Source: CAWJMN01 sp963844055 (lineage in GTDB: Bacteria > Planctomycetota > Planctomycetia > Pirellulales > Pirellulaceae). Taken from it: DNA of 64,000 bases. A program made the position numbers and the translations under genes. The notes beneath the pieces were generated by a model. It did not search any database and was not told the origin of the DNA. It saw only the letters and a list, made by a program, of their open reading frames with translations. The stretch covers positions 1,860,001-1,924,000 of the forward strand of contig CAWJMN010000001.1 of NCBI GenBank assembly GCA_963844055.1. Reading direction: 5' to 3'. Shown here in pieces: positions 17,967 to 27,375 of the stretch (the stretch's first letter is position 1; each line of letters starts with the position of its first letter).

Positions 17967-19530
17967 ATGTCCGCACATCATTCGACGTTTCGGATTCTGT
18001 CCCGTCGGGAGAATCAGGCAATCGGAATTGCGCAGTATGCCATCGATTTCCTGCGGCATCGGCAAGGCAATCCCAGTCAAGCGGTAAGGCTGCGCACCGA
18101 ATGGTTTCATACTGACAGTGTCGCATGTGCGATTGCAGCCCTAAGTGGCGAGACTTCAGCCCCAACGCTGCTGCGTCAGGAGGCGTTGGGCTATCCTGCC
18201 GCCGATGGACAAAACGGTGCTTGTGTGTTTGGTTCCTTTCGACGCGTATCGCCTGAAAAGGCGGTGCTCAGCCAACTGTTCTGCCGTTCGAGAATTGGAC
18301 GCCAACGGCACCAACTTTGGCTACAATCCCGTCACGGGAAATGTCGCCGGGGAATTTGGCCACAATGACTTTTATCCTGTGGTGATGGCGGCTGCCCAGC
18401 AGGCTGGGCTCGATGGTGAGTTGGCCTTGCTTGGTATGATCTGTTTGGATGAGATTCGTGGGCGACTGGCTGAGGTCTTCTCACTGAAGACGTACAAGAT
18501 TGACCACGTCTTACATGGAGCCATCGCCTCGGCGGCTGTATATGGTGCGCTGCTCGGCGCAACGGCCGAACAAATTGAGTCGGCGATCGGGCTTGTCGTT
18601 TCGCACTATGTGCCTTTTCGCGCCATCCGTCACGGTGAGCAACTTTCCGACTCCAAAGGAGCGTCGGCAGCGATCTCTACAGAAGTTGCCATACAGTCGA
18701 TGCGCCGTGCCATGCGTGGTTTTGTCGGCCCGGCTGATATCTTTCGCAATCCGCAAGCTGTCTTTTGCTTGTTCGAGAAGCCCAAAAATGCTGGCGAGAG
18801 TCCATTTGATCTTACGCTTGGCATGCAGGGGGACGACTTCGCCGTTTTAGGAATGCATTTCAAATTGGGACTCTATGAACATCAGTCGGCCGGTGCCATT
18901 GCCGGACTGATTCAATTGCTCAGCCAGCAACCAGCGCTGGCCGCAAGTGTAGATGCCATCCAGAAAATCCGGGTTCGCATCTATGAACCGGCGTTTGGAA
19001 TTATCTGTGACCCGCACAAACGCGACCCCCGCACCAGGCAGAGTGCAGATCACTCCCTCCCGTTTATTCTGGCATCGGTGCTCAACAAGGCAATTGCCAC
19101 GGGAATTTGTTCGCAAAATGCAGCACCCGAGGAAAAACTTTGGAAAGACCTCATGCTGCTGCTGGACGACTATTCAGAGGATGCCCTAGGCAATCCACAG
19201 ATTCGTCAGCTAATGGGTAAGGTAGAACTCGAACATGGTGGGGCGGAGTTTGACCGGCAATATCCTGCCGGAATCCCTACGGAAGTGGTGCTGGAGCATG
19301 CGACGCTTGGGACGCTAAGCAGCGGAATAGTTTTATACCCGGTAGGTCACGCCCGAGGGCCAGAGGCTGTACTGGAATCTTTGCTGGATGTTAAGTTTCA
19401 GCGACTAGCAGCGATTGGTGTGCGGTCTCCAGCCAAGGTGCGTGAGCATCTACAGAATCTCGCGAAGAAGTCATCCGATGAAGTAGCTTGCCTGTATTCC
19501 TTTGAGATTCGCACATGTTCGGACTGCTAA
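17967..19530 (+). CDS. MmgE/PrpD family protein (2-methylcitrate dehydratase-like), frameshifted
   Basis: The PrpD fold covers 2-methylcitrate dehydratase, cis-aconitate decarboxylase and related lyases/epimerases; exact substrate is not determinable here. Frame 1 runs from ATG 17967 through APTLLRQEALGYPAADGQ and VFGSFRRVSPEKAVL. Frame 2 resumes with ANCSAVRELDANGTN, GEFGHNDFYPVVMAAAQ, HGAIASAAVYGALLGAT and the hallmark RQSADHSLPFILA. Removing one base of GCTCAGC (18266-18272) rejoins them as EKAVLANCSAVRELD, matching the family. Its last 16 bases overlap truB. It is divergent from hemB. No prpB or prpC is nearby. Confidence 0.85.
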
Positions 19531-20498
19531 ACGTCAGCAAGCCTGCGGGCATGACATCGCGGGACGTGGTCAATCAGATTCAGCGATGCATTCGGCCGGT
19601 CAAAATTGGCCATGCAGGCACGCTGGATCCTCTTGCAACTGGCGTCCTGTTAGTGCTTCTAGGCAATGCGACTCGGTTAACAGATTACGCGCATCAGCTT
19701 AGTAAGACGTATGTTGGCAACTTTCGCCTGGGGTGCTTTAGTGACACCGAGGATGTGGAGGGGCAAGTGGTATCTCTGGAAAACCCACCACAGCCAAGCG
19801 AAGCGGAGATCGAAGCCGTTTTGCCGAAGTTTGTAGGCACCATCTTGCAACGCCCGCCGATTTTTTCTGCGCTAAAGGTGCAGGGGGCCCGGGCGTACGA
19901 CCTTGCACGCCAAGGAAAGTCGCCAGAACTGGCCTCTCGTGAGATTGAGGTACACAGCATTCGGATACTGTCCTACCAGTATCCCGACCTTAAGTTGGAA
20001 ATTGATTGCGGGACAGGAACCTATGTGCGCTCCTTAGGACGCGACATTGCCGAGGCTGTTGGGACTGCCGCCGTGATGACCGAACTCGTGAGGACTCGTA
20101 TTGGTCCGTGGCACTTAGCGGAAAGTGTGCCGCTGGCAGAAGTTGCAAGTCGCGACGTGGTACAGCAGCGATCCTTGCCGGCCACCCAGGCCGTTTCTCA
20201 TTTGGCCCCCCGCGTTGTTACGCCCGACGAGGTTATCTTGCTTTCGCACGGAAAACGGATACCCCTGCAAAACATGGAGCTTACGGCCGACGCAGCCTTA
20301 AGACACAGCGGCCTGGCCCCAGGGCAGGAGCTTGCGGCTTTAACTCAGGATGGCGAACTAGTGGCCGTTGTAAGCGTTGAGCAGCCAGCCGAATCAGGTC
20401 CGGGTACGAATGTCAAAACTTTGGTGGCGCAGTCACCGCTTCAACTGAAAGTCAGTAAGTTCTTCCCCGACTGGCTGGCGAACCTCAAGCGATCGTGA
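19515..20498 (+). CDS. truB: tRNA pseudouridine(55) synthase
   Basis: Makes pseudouridine 55 in the T-loop of tRNAs. Family start MFGLLNVSKPAGMTSRD, catalytic Asp in GHAGTLDPLATGVL, then SKTYVGNFRLGCFSDTEDVEG, QRPPIFSALKVQGARAYDLAR and CGTGTYVRSLGRDI. The C-terminal about 100 residues are a PUA-like extension. 327 aa. The ATG overlaps the end of the prpD frame by 16 bases, suggesting translational coupling. Confidence 0.96.
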   Translation: MFGLLNVSKPAGMTSRDVVNQIQRCIRPVKIGHAGTLDPLATGVLLVLLGNATRLTDYAHQLSKTYVGNFRLGCFSDTEDVEGQVVSLENPPQPSEAEIEAVLPKFVGTILQRPPIFSALKVQGARAYDLARQGKSPELASREIEVHSIRILSYQYPDLKLEIDCGTGTYVRSLGRDIAEAVGTAAVMTELVRTRIGPWHLAESVPLAEVASRDVVQQRSLPATQAVSHLAPRVVTPDEVILLSHGKRIPLQNMELTADAALRHSGLAPGQELAALTQDGELVAVVSVEQPAESGPGTNVKTLVAQSPLQLKVSKFFPDWLANLKRS

Positions 20499-20731
20499 TT
20501 CGCTACTGCCAAGAGCCTGCTTTGGCATATTCGTTACAACCGCTTCTTTCGGAAGCTGACATGGCATTGTGTCGTTACGATTGGCGAAGCTTTGCTCAGC
20601 GATCCACAGAATTGTGGTGAACTGCCACTCTCGCTGCCGAAACCTAGACGATACCGGAAAAAGTAAATTCGCATGGACGCGAGCCAAGTCTGATCGCTTT
20701 GTTCTGTTGGCTATCAGCAAGAGTTGCGTCC

Positions 20732-23488
20732 ATGTTTGAAAATCGAAGCCTGCGACTTGATCTTGCAGCCCTAGGGCTGCTGGGAATCGTCGTATTCTTG
20801 ACGGTCTCGCTCGTCACCTATACTCCGGCCGATCCGATTCCAGCCCCTCTGCCACCATTCAACCTGGTTTATACGCCGGACGTGGCGGTTTATCCCCAAA
20901 ACGCATACATTCGAAATGCTTGTGGAATTTGCGGCGCCATTGTCGCCGATGCCACCCTGCAAGGTATTGGGGCTGGAGCTTACTACCTCGTCTTCTCCCT
21001 GCTGGTTCTGGACGTTGCAATCTTGCGACGCAAAAGCTTGGATTATCCCGTGGTGCGGGCGCTCGGGTGGTCGGCCTCCCTAGTTGGAGTTTCAACCCTG
21101 TTGTCGATGTTCGGGGGGGGGCTATTCGGAGGTGCGGTAATTGGTCCCGGTGGATACCTCGGGGCACTTGTTCGTTCCATTTTGGAGATACACTTTGCGA
21201 CCACCGGCAGTGTGATCTTGATGTGCAGCCTTACGCTGGCGGGGCTATTATTAGCGACAGACTATGCGATGTTCCGCTTTGGCATGATTGCAGTCGGCAT
21301 GGTGGCAAGCAGCGCCCTCGGACTTCGTTCACGTTTGAAGCTAGGAGTAGAGTCTCTGGCGACTAGCTCAATTGGCGAGGCCGTGGGTTCGATGGCATCC
21401 TCCCGTTCGGGCAAAAAGGGGGGCGCCATCCGATTGCAGGATGACTTGATGCCTGCCCAAGCGGCCAAGGGGGCCACTAAATTTGCTGATGAAACCGACG
21501 ACGAGGAAGAGCTTGCAGCGGCGGCAATTGTTGCGAAGGGGAAGTCAACTGGTAAGTTGTCGGTAGCGCGAATCGACGCAGAAGAATCACCTGCTGGCCC
21601 AACTCCTCCACGTGAATCCAAGTCCGCGGAACCGTCGCTACGTGTGAAAAACTCCGAAAATCGCAAGGGAGAGCCTCAAACTTCCGAGCACGAAGAAGTT
21701 CGACAAAAATTGAATGAAGCCAGCGGCGAAATCTCGGCCGATGACTATGAGTTGCCCAGCCTCGAACTTTTGTTGCCTGGGGATGACTTTAATTACGATG
21801 CCCAAGAGACCGAAGTACGGCGTAAGGCCAAGATCTTAGAGAAGACGTTTCAGGATTTTGGGTTTCAAGTAAAGGTCGTTGAGATCGAGACGGGGCCGGT
21901 GATTGCCCAGTACGAAGTGGAACTGGAAGCGGGCCTGCGCCTGTCGAAGATCACAGGACTCGCTGAAGATCTGGCGATTGCCCTTCGCGTTCCGAGTGTT
22001 CGCATTGTTGCCCCAATTCCAGGCAAGAACACAGTAGGTATTGAAGTTCCCAATGAACAGCGGCAAGTTGTTCGCCTACGTGAAGTGATTGAAGAGTCGA
22101 GCGCAAAGATCAAAAAGATGAAGATCCCGCTCTTCCTCGGAAAGGACGTTTCCGGAAAGAGTCTGGTGGCAGATCTATCGACGCTTCCTCACTTGCTAAT
22201 CGCAGGCCGTACCGGTACTGGTAAGAGCGTATGTCTAAATGCCATCATTTCATCGATCCTGATGACCCGTCGACCTGACGAAGTTCGGATGTTGATGATC
22301 GACCCGAAAATGGTCGAGTTGTCCGGCTATGGACGCCTTCCGCATTTAATGCATCCTGTTGTGACGGACATGCGTAAAGCCGAAGCCATTTTGGCTTGGG
22401 CCGTTGAAAAGATGGAAGAACGCTACGCCCTTTTGGCTCGGGCCGGGGTACGGCATCTCACAAGCTATAACCAGTTAGGTGAAGATGAGTTGATGGATCG
22501 GCTTCAGCCGGAGAATGATGAAGAGCGAAAGAGCATCCCATTGCACCTACCGTTCATCGTGATTGTCGCCGACGAAATGGCTGACCTGATGATGACCTCG
22601 GGCAAGGAGGTAGAACAGCACATCATTCGCCTTGCACAAAAGAGCCGTGCGGTTGGCATTCACCTGATTTTAGCAACACAAAAGCCAACGGTCGACGTTA
22701 TCACGGGGCTTATCAAGTCCAACTTGCCGGCACGCATCGCGTTCCAAGTTGCCAGCCGTACGGATAGCCGCGTGGTTCTCGATGAAATGGGGGCCGACAA
22801 GCTACTGGGCAACGGCGACATGCTCTTCCTTTGGCCAGGAACAAGTACGCTTTTGCGTGGCCAAGGTACTTATCTCAGCGATGAGGAAATCAATTCGGTT
22901 GTCGACTGCGTAAGCACCGGCGAGCAAAACTTCGTCAACGAACTGGTCAACATGAAGGTGAAGACCGCAGGCGAAGAAGATGAAAAGCCCGGTCAGCTGA
23001 AGAAGCGAGACGATCTATACGAGAGTGCGGTTGACCTTGTTGTGCGTGAAGGGCGTGGAAGTGTTTCGCTGCTTCAACGCGCGTTGGGAATTGGCTATGG
23101 TCGGGCGGCTCGACTGATCGACTATATGGCCGAAGACGGTATCGTCGGCAACTATGCAGGTTCACAAGCCCGTGAAGTGATGCTCACCATCGATCAATGG
23201 GAAGCCATGCAGGCCGGCGGAGCGGTAGAGGATGAGGCGCCCACAGCTGGCCGTGGTAAAGGGAAGGGGGCGTCCTCCCCACCTAGTGAGTCCAGCGCCA
23301 AGCGGCGTAGTAATGTAATAACGCCTACGCCTTGGAAAGACGAATCTTCAAACGATTCTGACGGAGAGGATGAGAACGCCTCGGTGCGGGACGCTTGGGA
23401 TGATGATGCGGACGCCGAAGAGTCGATGCGAGATGAAAATGACGATGCATTTGACGACGATCAGGGCTATGAAGAGAAGACGGCTTAG
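20732..23488 (+). CDS. ftsK: DNA translocase FtsK/SpoIIIE
   Basis: ATP-driven hexameric DNA pump that clears chromosome ends from the division septum. Layout of about 918 aa: N-terminal membrane domain with four or five helices (residues 10-210), an acidic/basic linker (about 220-345), the alpha/beta motor with Walker A IAGRTGTGKSVCLNA, RMLMIDPKMVEL and FIVIVADEMADLMM, and a C-terminal winged-helix gamma domain (LYESAVDLVVREGRGSVSLLQ, KOPS reading). A low-complexity acidic tail of about 90 residues follows. Start at MFENRSLRL (20732) puts the first helix near the N-terminus. An upstream in-frame start at 20699 is less likely. Confidence 0.95.
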   Translation: MFENRSLRLDLAALGLLGIVVFLTVSLVTYTPADPIPAPLPPFNLVYTPDVAVYPQNAYIRNACGICGAIVADATLQGIGAGAYYLVFSLLVLDVAILRRKSLDYPVVRALGWSASLVGVSTLLSMFGGGLFGGAVIGPGGYLGALVRSILEIHFATTGSVILMCSLTLAGLLLATDYAMFRFGMIAVGMVASSALGLRSRLKLGVESLATSSIGEAVGSMASSRSGKKGGAIRLQDDLMPAQAAKGATKFADETDDEEELAAAAIVAKGKSTGKLSVARIDAEESPAGPTPPRESKSAEPSLRVKNSENRKGEPQTSEHEEVRQKLNEASGEISADDYELPSLELLLPGDDFNYDAQETEVRRKAKILEKTFQDFGFQVKVVEIETGPVIAQYEVELEAGLRLSKITGLAEDLAIALRVPSVRIVAPIPGKNTVGIEVPNEQRQVVRLREVIEESSAKIKKMKIPLFLGKDVSGKSLVADLSTLPHLLIAGRTGTGKSVCLNAIISSILMTRRPDEVRMLMIDPKMVELSGYGRLPHLMHPVVTDMRKAEAILAWAVEKMEERYALLARAGVRHLTSYNQLGEDELMDRLQPENDEERKSIPLHLPFIVIVADEMADLMMTSGKEVEQHIIRLAQKSRAVGIHLILATQKPTVDVITGLIKSNLPARIAFQVASRTDSRVVLDEMGADKLLGNGDMLFLWPGTSTLLRGQGTYLSDEEINSVVDCVSTGEQNFVNELVNMKVKTAGEEDEKPGQLKKRDDLYESAVDLVVREGRGSVSLLQRALGIGYGRAARLIDYMAEDGIVGNYAGSQAREVMLTIDQWEAMQAGGAVEDEAPTAGRGKGKGASSPPSESSAKRRSNVITPTPWKDESSNDSDGEDENASVRDAWDDDADAEESMRDENDDAFDDDQGYEEKTA

Positions 23489-23554
23489 CGCTAAGCTATA
23501 GCGTAATGGCAGTCCGACGGTGGCTGCGTTGTCGGTAGTCGTCAGAGAATTTCC

Positions 23555-23947
23555 ATGATCAAGCATCTCAGCTGCGAAGTGCAAATTCGAGTTCGGTACC
23601 AAGAGACGGATGCCCAGGGCCGAGTTCACCACGCCAACTATCTCACTTGGTTTGAGCTGGGCCGGGTCGAATTATTGCGTATTAATGGGCTTAGCTATAA
23701 GTCCATCGAAGAGTCGGGCTTGATGCTCGTGATTGCCGACGCGCAGCTGAAATACTACCTTCCAGCAGAATTTGACGACCTGATTACCGTCCGAACTACC
23801 GCGACAGAGGCCAAAGGGGCTAGGATTCGCCACGTTTACCAGATTCTGCGGGGCGAAGCGTTGCTTGTCGAAGGGGAGACTGTTGTGGCTTGTTTGGGAA
23901 AAAACGGGCGTGTGACGCGTGTCCCAGACTTCCTAAAAGGCGAATAA
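23555..23947 (+). CDS. Hotdog-fold acyl-CoA thioesterase (YbgC/FadM type)
   Basis: 130 aa, single 4HBT domain. The signature VRYQETDAQGRVHHANYLTWFELGR includes the catalytic Asp equivalent (family form ETDxxGxVxHxNY). YYLPAEFDDLITVRTTATEAKGARIRHVYQI is the second half of the hotdog. It lies 66 bases after ftsK and before the pst promoter region. YbgC types act on short acyl-CoAs or ACP and associate with envelope lipid metabolism; the substrate here is unknown. Confidence 0.88.
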   Translation: MIKHLSCEVQIRVRYQETDAQGRVHHANYLTWFELGRVELLRINGLSYKSIEESGLMLVIADAQLKYYLPAEFDDLITVRTTATEAKGARIRHVYQILRGEALLVEGETVVACLGKNGRVTRVPDFLKGE

Positions 23948-24032
23948 AACGGGCTACCCTCATGCAGGGGGTGTCTTGCGAGGCTGTATCGCCGCCGAAA
24001 CCTCGGCAATCCTGAGGGCTCTTCGCGCATTC

Positions 24033-24049
24033 TTAACACAAACTTAACA
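24033..24049 (+). promoter_or_regulatory. Candidate Pho box upstream of pstS (TTAACA-N5-TTAACA)
   Basis: Exact direct repeat of TTAACA with 5 bases between (11-base period), about 85 bases before the pstS start. This is the layout of PhoP/PhoB-type operators, where a response-regulator dimer binds tandem half sites one helical turn apart. The position before a phosphate-uptake operon supports it. No phoBR genes are in the window. Confidence 0.75.
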
Positions 24050-24134
24050 TCCGGCCGATAGCTTGCATTCGTGGTACTGGGCCACAATTGGCCCAAGTCA
24101 GATTTTCGAAAACGGTCTACTTAGGAATGTATTT

Positions 24135-25220
24135 ATGGCTTTGAGCTGGAAGCTGAGCGGTTGTGTGGCGTTTGGGCTCATCATGTTGGGACTTTTGGGT
24201 TGTTCCAGCGAACCAGTTCCACAGCCAAAATCGAGTGGTGCCACTTCTGGAGGGGATGAGAAGTCTCCTGCGAAGGAGCCAGCTAAGGACCTCTCGGGTA
24301 AAGTGCAACTCGATGGCAGCAGCACCGTATTCCCAGTCTCTGAAGCAGTGGCCGAAGAGTTTAAGAACAAGTACGGCAGCGGCGTTCAGGTAACCGTCGG
24401 TGTATCGGGTACGGGTGGCGGCTTTAAGAAGTTCCTCCGCGGCGAGATTGACATTGCAGATGCTTCCCGTCCGATCCTGAAAAAGGAATGGGATGAAGCC
24501 AAGGCAAACGGAATCGAATTCATTGAGTTGCCAATTTGCTTCGACGCTTTGACGATCGTGGTTAATAAAGAAGCTACTTGGGTAGATACTATTACCATCG
24601 CCGAACTGAAGAAAATGTGGGAGCCCGACGCTAAAGATAAGGTCATGAAGTGGAGCGATGTTCGCGAAGGTTGGCCCGATCAGCCCTTGGCCCTTTTTGG
24701 TGCCGGAACCGATTCGGGAACGTTTGACTACTTCACGGAAGCTGTCAACGGCAAGGCCAAAGCAAGCCGTTCGGACTACACCCCTAGCGAGGACGACAAC
24801 ACACTGGTTCAAGGTGTTGAAGGCAATAAGTACGCCCTAGGTTACGTTCCTTACGCCTACTACGAGCCGAACAAAGACAAGCTAAAGGCCGTCAAAATCG
24901 ATGCCAAGGGAGACGGCAATGCCGTCGAGCCAAGCCCTGAAAACATCGTCAAGGGAACGTACATGCCTCTATCGCGCCCACTTTTCATCTATGTTGCTAA
25001 GAAGTCGGCAGAGCGGGCTGAAGTGAAGGCTTTTGTCGATTTCTACCTCACTAGCGTGAAGGAATTGAGCACCGAGGTGAAGTACCTGCCTCTTCCTGAT
25101 GCGGCCTATACCACGGTTCAAAAGCGATTCACCGACCTGTCGACCGGCACTGCCTTTGGTGGTGAGCAAGCGGTGGGATTGTCGATTGAAGAGATTTTGA
25201 AGCGCGAAGTCGCCAACTAG
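24135..25220 (+). CDS. pstS: Phosphate ABC transporter substrate-binding lipoprotein
   Basis: Captures phosphate outside the cytoplasmic membrane and delivers it to PstCA. The signal peptide ends in the lipobox LLGC (near residue 22), so the protein is lipid-anchored. Phosphate-loop motifs: LDGSSTVFPVSEAVAEEF, VSGTGGGFKKFLRGEIDIA, RPILKKEW and GAGTDSGTFDYF. About 361 aa, closer to the SphX/PstS type of cyanobacteria than to short E. coli PstS. ATG at 24135 chosen because it opens the signal peptide; the frame is open to 24063. First gene of pstSCAB. Confidence 0.95.
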   Translation: MALSWKLSGCVAFGLIMLGLLGCSSEPVPQPKSSGATSGGDEKSPAKEPAKDLSGKVQLDGSSTVFPVSEAVAEEFKNKYGSGVQVTVGVSGTGGGFKKFLRGEIDIADASRPILKKEWDEAKANGIEFIELPICFDALTIVVNKEATWVDTITIAELKKMWEPDAKDKVMKWSDVREGWPDQPLALFGAGTDSGTFDYFTEAVNGKAKASRSDYTPSEDDNTLVQGVEGNKYALGYVPYAYYEPNKDKLKAVKIDAKGDGNAVEPSPENIVKGTYMPLSRPLFIYVAKKSAERAEVKAFVDFYLTSVKELSTEVKYLPLPDAAYTTVQKRFTDLSTGTAFGGEQAVGLSIEEILKREVAN

Positions 25221-25249
25221 TCGCGCTCCGGTAAAGCCGTAATTCCTGG

Positions 25250-25280
25250 CTCAACCTCACACAACTTTCGTGAGGTTGAG
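25250..25280 (+). promoter_or_regulatory. Intercistronic hairpin between pstS and pstC
   Basis: Perfect 11-base inverted repeat CTCAACCTCAC / GTGAGGTTGAG with a 9-base loop, 29 bases after the pstS stop. No T run follows, so it is more likely a processing or partial-attenuation element than a full terminator. Such a hairpin would fit the need for far more binding protein than permease. Confidence 0.6.
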
Positions 25281-25410
25281 GGGGAGTGGTTCGGCAGACT
25301 GAATCGGGCATAATATCCAGGGTCAGTCGCGGAAACGTGAAATAGAAGATTGGCCCCATAGGTATGTTGGGGCCGCCTCTTCGGACGGATTTTTTTCAGG
25401 AAGACTCCCT

Positions 25411-26379
25411 TTGAGTTCTGCTCCTACGCCTGCAACGCCAAGTAAGCCTTATAAAGTGAAGCGATTACGCCCTAATCGTTCGCTGGGAAGGGCTAGTCGC
25501 GTCTGGCGAGATATCCGAGAGAGGATGATCGCTGGGGCACTGGCGTTGGCCGCATCATTCTCCGTAATCGTCACTCTGGGTATCTTGTGTGTGCTCGCGT
25601 ATGAGTCGCGCGAGTTCTTTGCCAAAGTGTCACCGTTTGAGTTTTTGACCGGAACCAGTTGGACGCCCCTCTTTAATCCGGCTTCGTTTGGTGTTTTGCC
25701 ACTACTGACTGGCACGCTGGTAACCACCGCCGTGGCGCTAGTGATTGCGTTGCCACTCGGAAGCATCATCGCTATCTATCTGAGTGAATTTGCACCCCCG
25801 ATCGTGCGTGAGGTCGTTAAGCCAGCGCTGGAATTGCTTAGCGCTGTTCCCACGGTTGTTTACGGTTACTTTGCGATGCTCTTTGTCGCCCCACTTTTGC
25901 AAAAGGTGATTCCGGGCTTGGGCAGTTTTAGTATGCTCAGCGCGGGGGTGGTGATGGGGATCATGATCATTCCCTACGTCAGCTCCCTTAGCGAAGATGC
26001 CATGCGCAGCGTTCCGATGATTTTGCGAGAAGGCTCGTATGCCCTGGGGGCGGGCAAAATCACCACCGCTTTAAGAGTTGTTGTTCCGTCGGCAATTTCG
26101 GGAATTGGTGCTGCTTATATCCTTGCAATTTCGCGAGCCATTGGCGAAACCATGATCGTTGCCATTGCTGCCGGCAATCAGCCAAAGTTTACGCTCAATC
26201 CCATAAGTCAGGCCCAGACGATCACCGCCTACATTGTGGCCGTTAGCCAGGGTGACTTGCCGCATGGGAGTATCGGATACCAATCTATTTTTGCGACGGG
26301 GCTTTTGTTGTTTCTGATGACCTTGGTATTCAACATCGCAGGACATATTTTGCGTCGTCGATATCATCAGTCCTACTAG
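25411..26379 (+). CDS. pstC: Phosphate ABC transporter permease PstC
   Basis: Integral membrane subunit with six predicted helices. The cytoplasmic EAA loop is visible around REGSYALGAGKITTALRVVVPSA, and ISRAIGETMIVAIAAG is the conserved permease segment. The long basic N-terminus (about 40 residues before the first helix) is a PstC trait. Starts with TTG at 25411, supported by AGGAAG seven bases upstream. 322 aa. Confidence 0.94.
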   Translation: MSSAPTPATPSKPYKVKRLRPNRSLGRASRVWRDIRERMIAGALALAASFSVIVTLGILCVLAYESREFFAKVSPFEFLTGTSWTPLFNPASFGVLPLLTGTLVTTAVALVIALPLGSIIAIYLSEFAPPIVREVVKPALELLSAVPTVVYGYFAMLFVAPLLQKVIPGLGSFSMLSAGVVMGIMIIPYVSSLSEDAMRSVPMILREGSYALGAGKITTALRVVVPSAISGIGAAYILAISRAIGETMIVAIAAGNQPKFTLNPISQAQTITAYIVAVSQGDLPHGSIGYQSIFATGLLLFLMTLVFNIAGHILRRRYHQSY

Positions 26380-26418
26380 TCATAGGCGAAGTAGTAGCTC
26401 ATTGTTTGATGGGAAGTC

Positions 26419-27375
26419 ATGTCTGATCCACAGAAGATGATTCAGTATCGCAAACGCCAAGACCTGATTTTTCAGGTCCTCGGGTTGCTTTGTATGCTGG
26501 TCGGAATTGCAATGCTGATTGCTCTGCTCTGGGGGCTGATTCATGATGGTTGGCCGCGGTTGACGCTGGGGTTCTTTGAAAAGTTCCCCTCGCGAAAAGC
26601 AGAGAATGCAGGCATTTTGTCGGCCTGGGTTGGCTCATTATGCCTCATGACGGTCACGATGCTGACCGCAGTTCCCCTCGGGATTGCCGCAGCCGTCTAT
26701 CTGGAAGAGTATGCCAAAAAGAACTGGTTTACGACGCTGATTGAGATCAATATCTCTAACCTAGCGGGTGTCCCCTCGATTATTTACGGCCTTATGGCGC
26801 TCGGCATGCTAAGCATGCTGCAAGGGGGAGAGACCTTTCTTAAACAATCGTTGCATCTGAATATTACGCTGAATCCCGGGCGAAGTATTATGCTGGGCGG
26901 CATGACTCTGGGGCTGTTGGTATTGCCAATTATTATTGTTTCAACGCGAGAGGCGCTGCGAACCATTCCACAAGCGATTCGCGAAGCTTCTTACGCCTGT
27001 GGTGCCACCAAGTGGCAAGTGATTCGATATCACCTTCTGCCTTATTCCATGGGCGGTATTGCAACGGGGACGATCATTGCCATGTCGCGTGCCATTGGTG
27101 AGACAGCGCCGCTTATCACCATCGGTGCACTTACGTATATTGCCTTCCTACCGGAATCCCCCGTCCATTTGTCGCCACCTTCGGTGAACATGCATTGGCT
27201 CACAGCACAGTTCACCGCACTTCCCATTCAAATGTTCAACTGGACAAGTCGGCCCCAAGCGGCATTTCATCAGAACGCAGCTGCCGCCGGATTGGTGCTG
27301 ATTGGGTTTACGCTTTCCATGAACGCGATTGCCATCTGGGTTCGGTACCGTGTACGCAGTAGAATTAAGTGGTAA
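26419..27375 (+). CDS. pstA: Phosphate ABC transporter permease PstA
   Basis: Second membrane subunit, six helices, 318 aa. Motifs: AGVPSIIYGLMALGML, REALRTIPQAIREASYACGATKW (EAA loop contacting PstB) and MSRAIGETAPLITIGALTY. It follows pstC by 39 bases and its stop overlaps the open pstB frame. Confidence 0.95.
   Translation: MSDPQKMIQYRKRQDLIFQVLGLLCMLVGIAMLIALLWGLIHDGWPRLTLGFFEKFPSRKAENAGILSAWVGSLCLMTVTMLTAVPLGIAAAVYLEEYAKKNWFTTLIEINISNLAGVPSIIYGLMALGMLSMLQGGETFLKQSLHLNITLNPGRSIMLGGMTLGLLVLPIIIVSTREALRTIPQAIREASYACGATKWQVIRYHLLPYSMGGIATGTIIAMSRAIGETAPLITIGALTYIAFLPESPVHLSPPSVNMHWLTAQFTALPIQMFNWTSRPQAAFHQNAAAAGLVLIGFTLSMNAIAIWVRYRVRSRIKW

Noticed and set aside
20499..20731. RNA gene or terminator between truB and ftsK
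   Set aside because: No stable hairpin with a T run and no RNA signature could be made out in these 233 bases.
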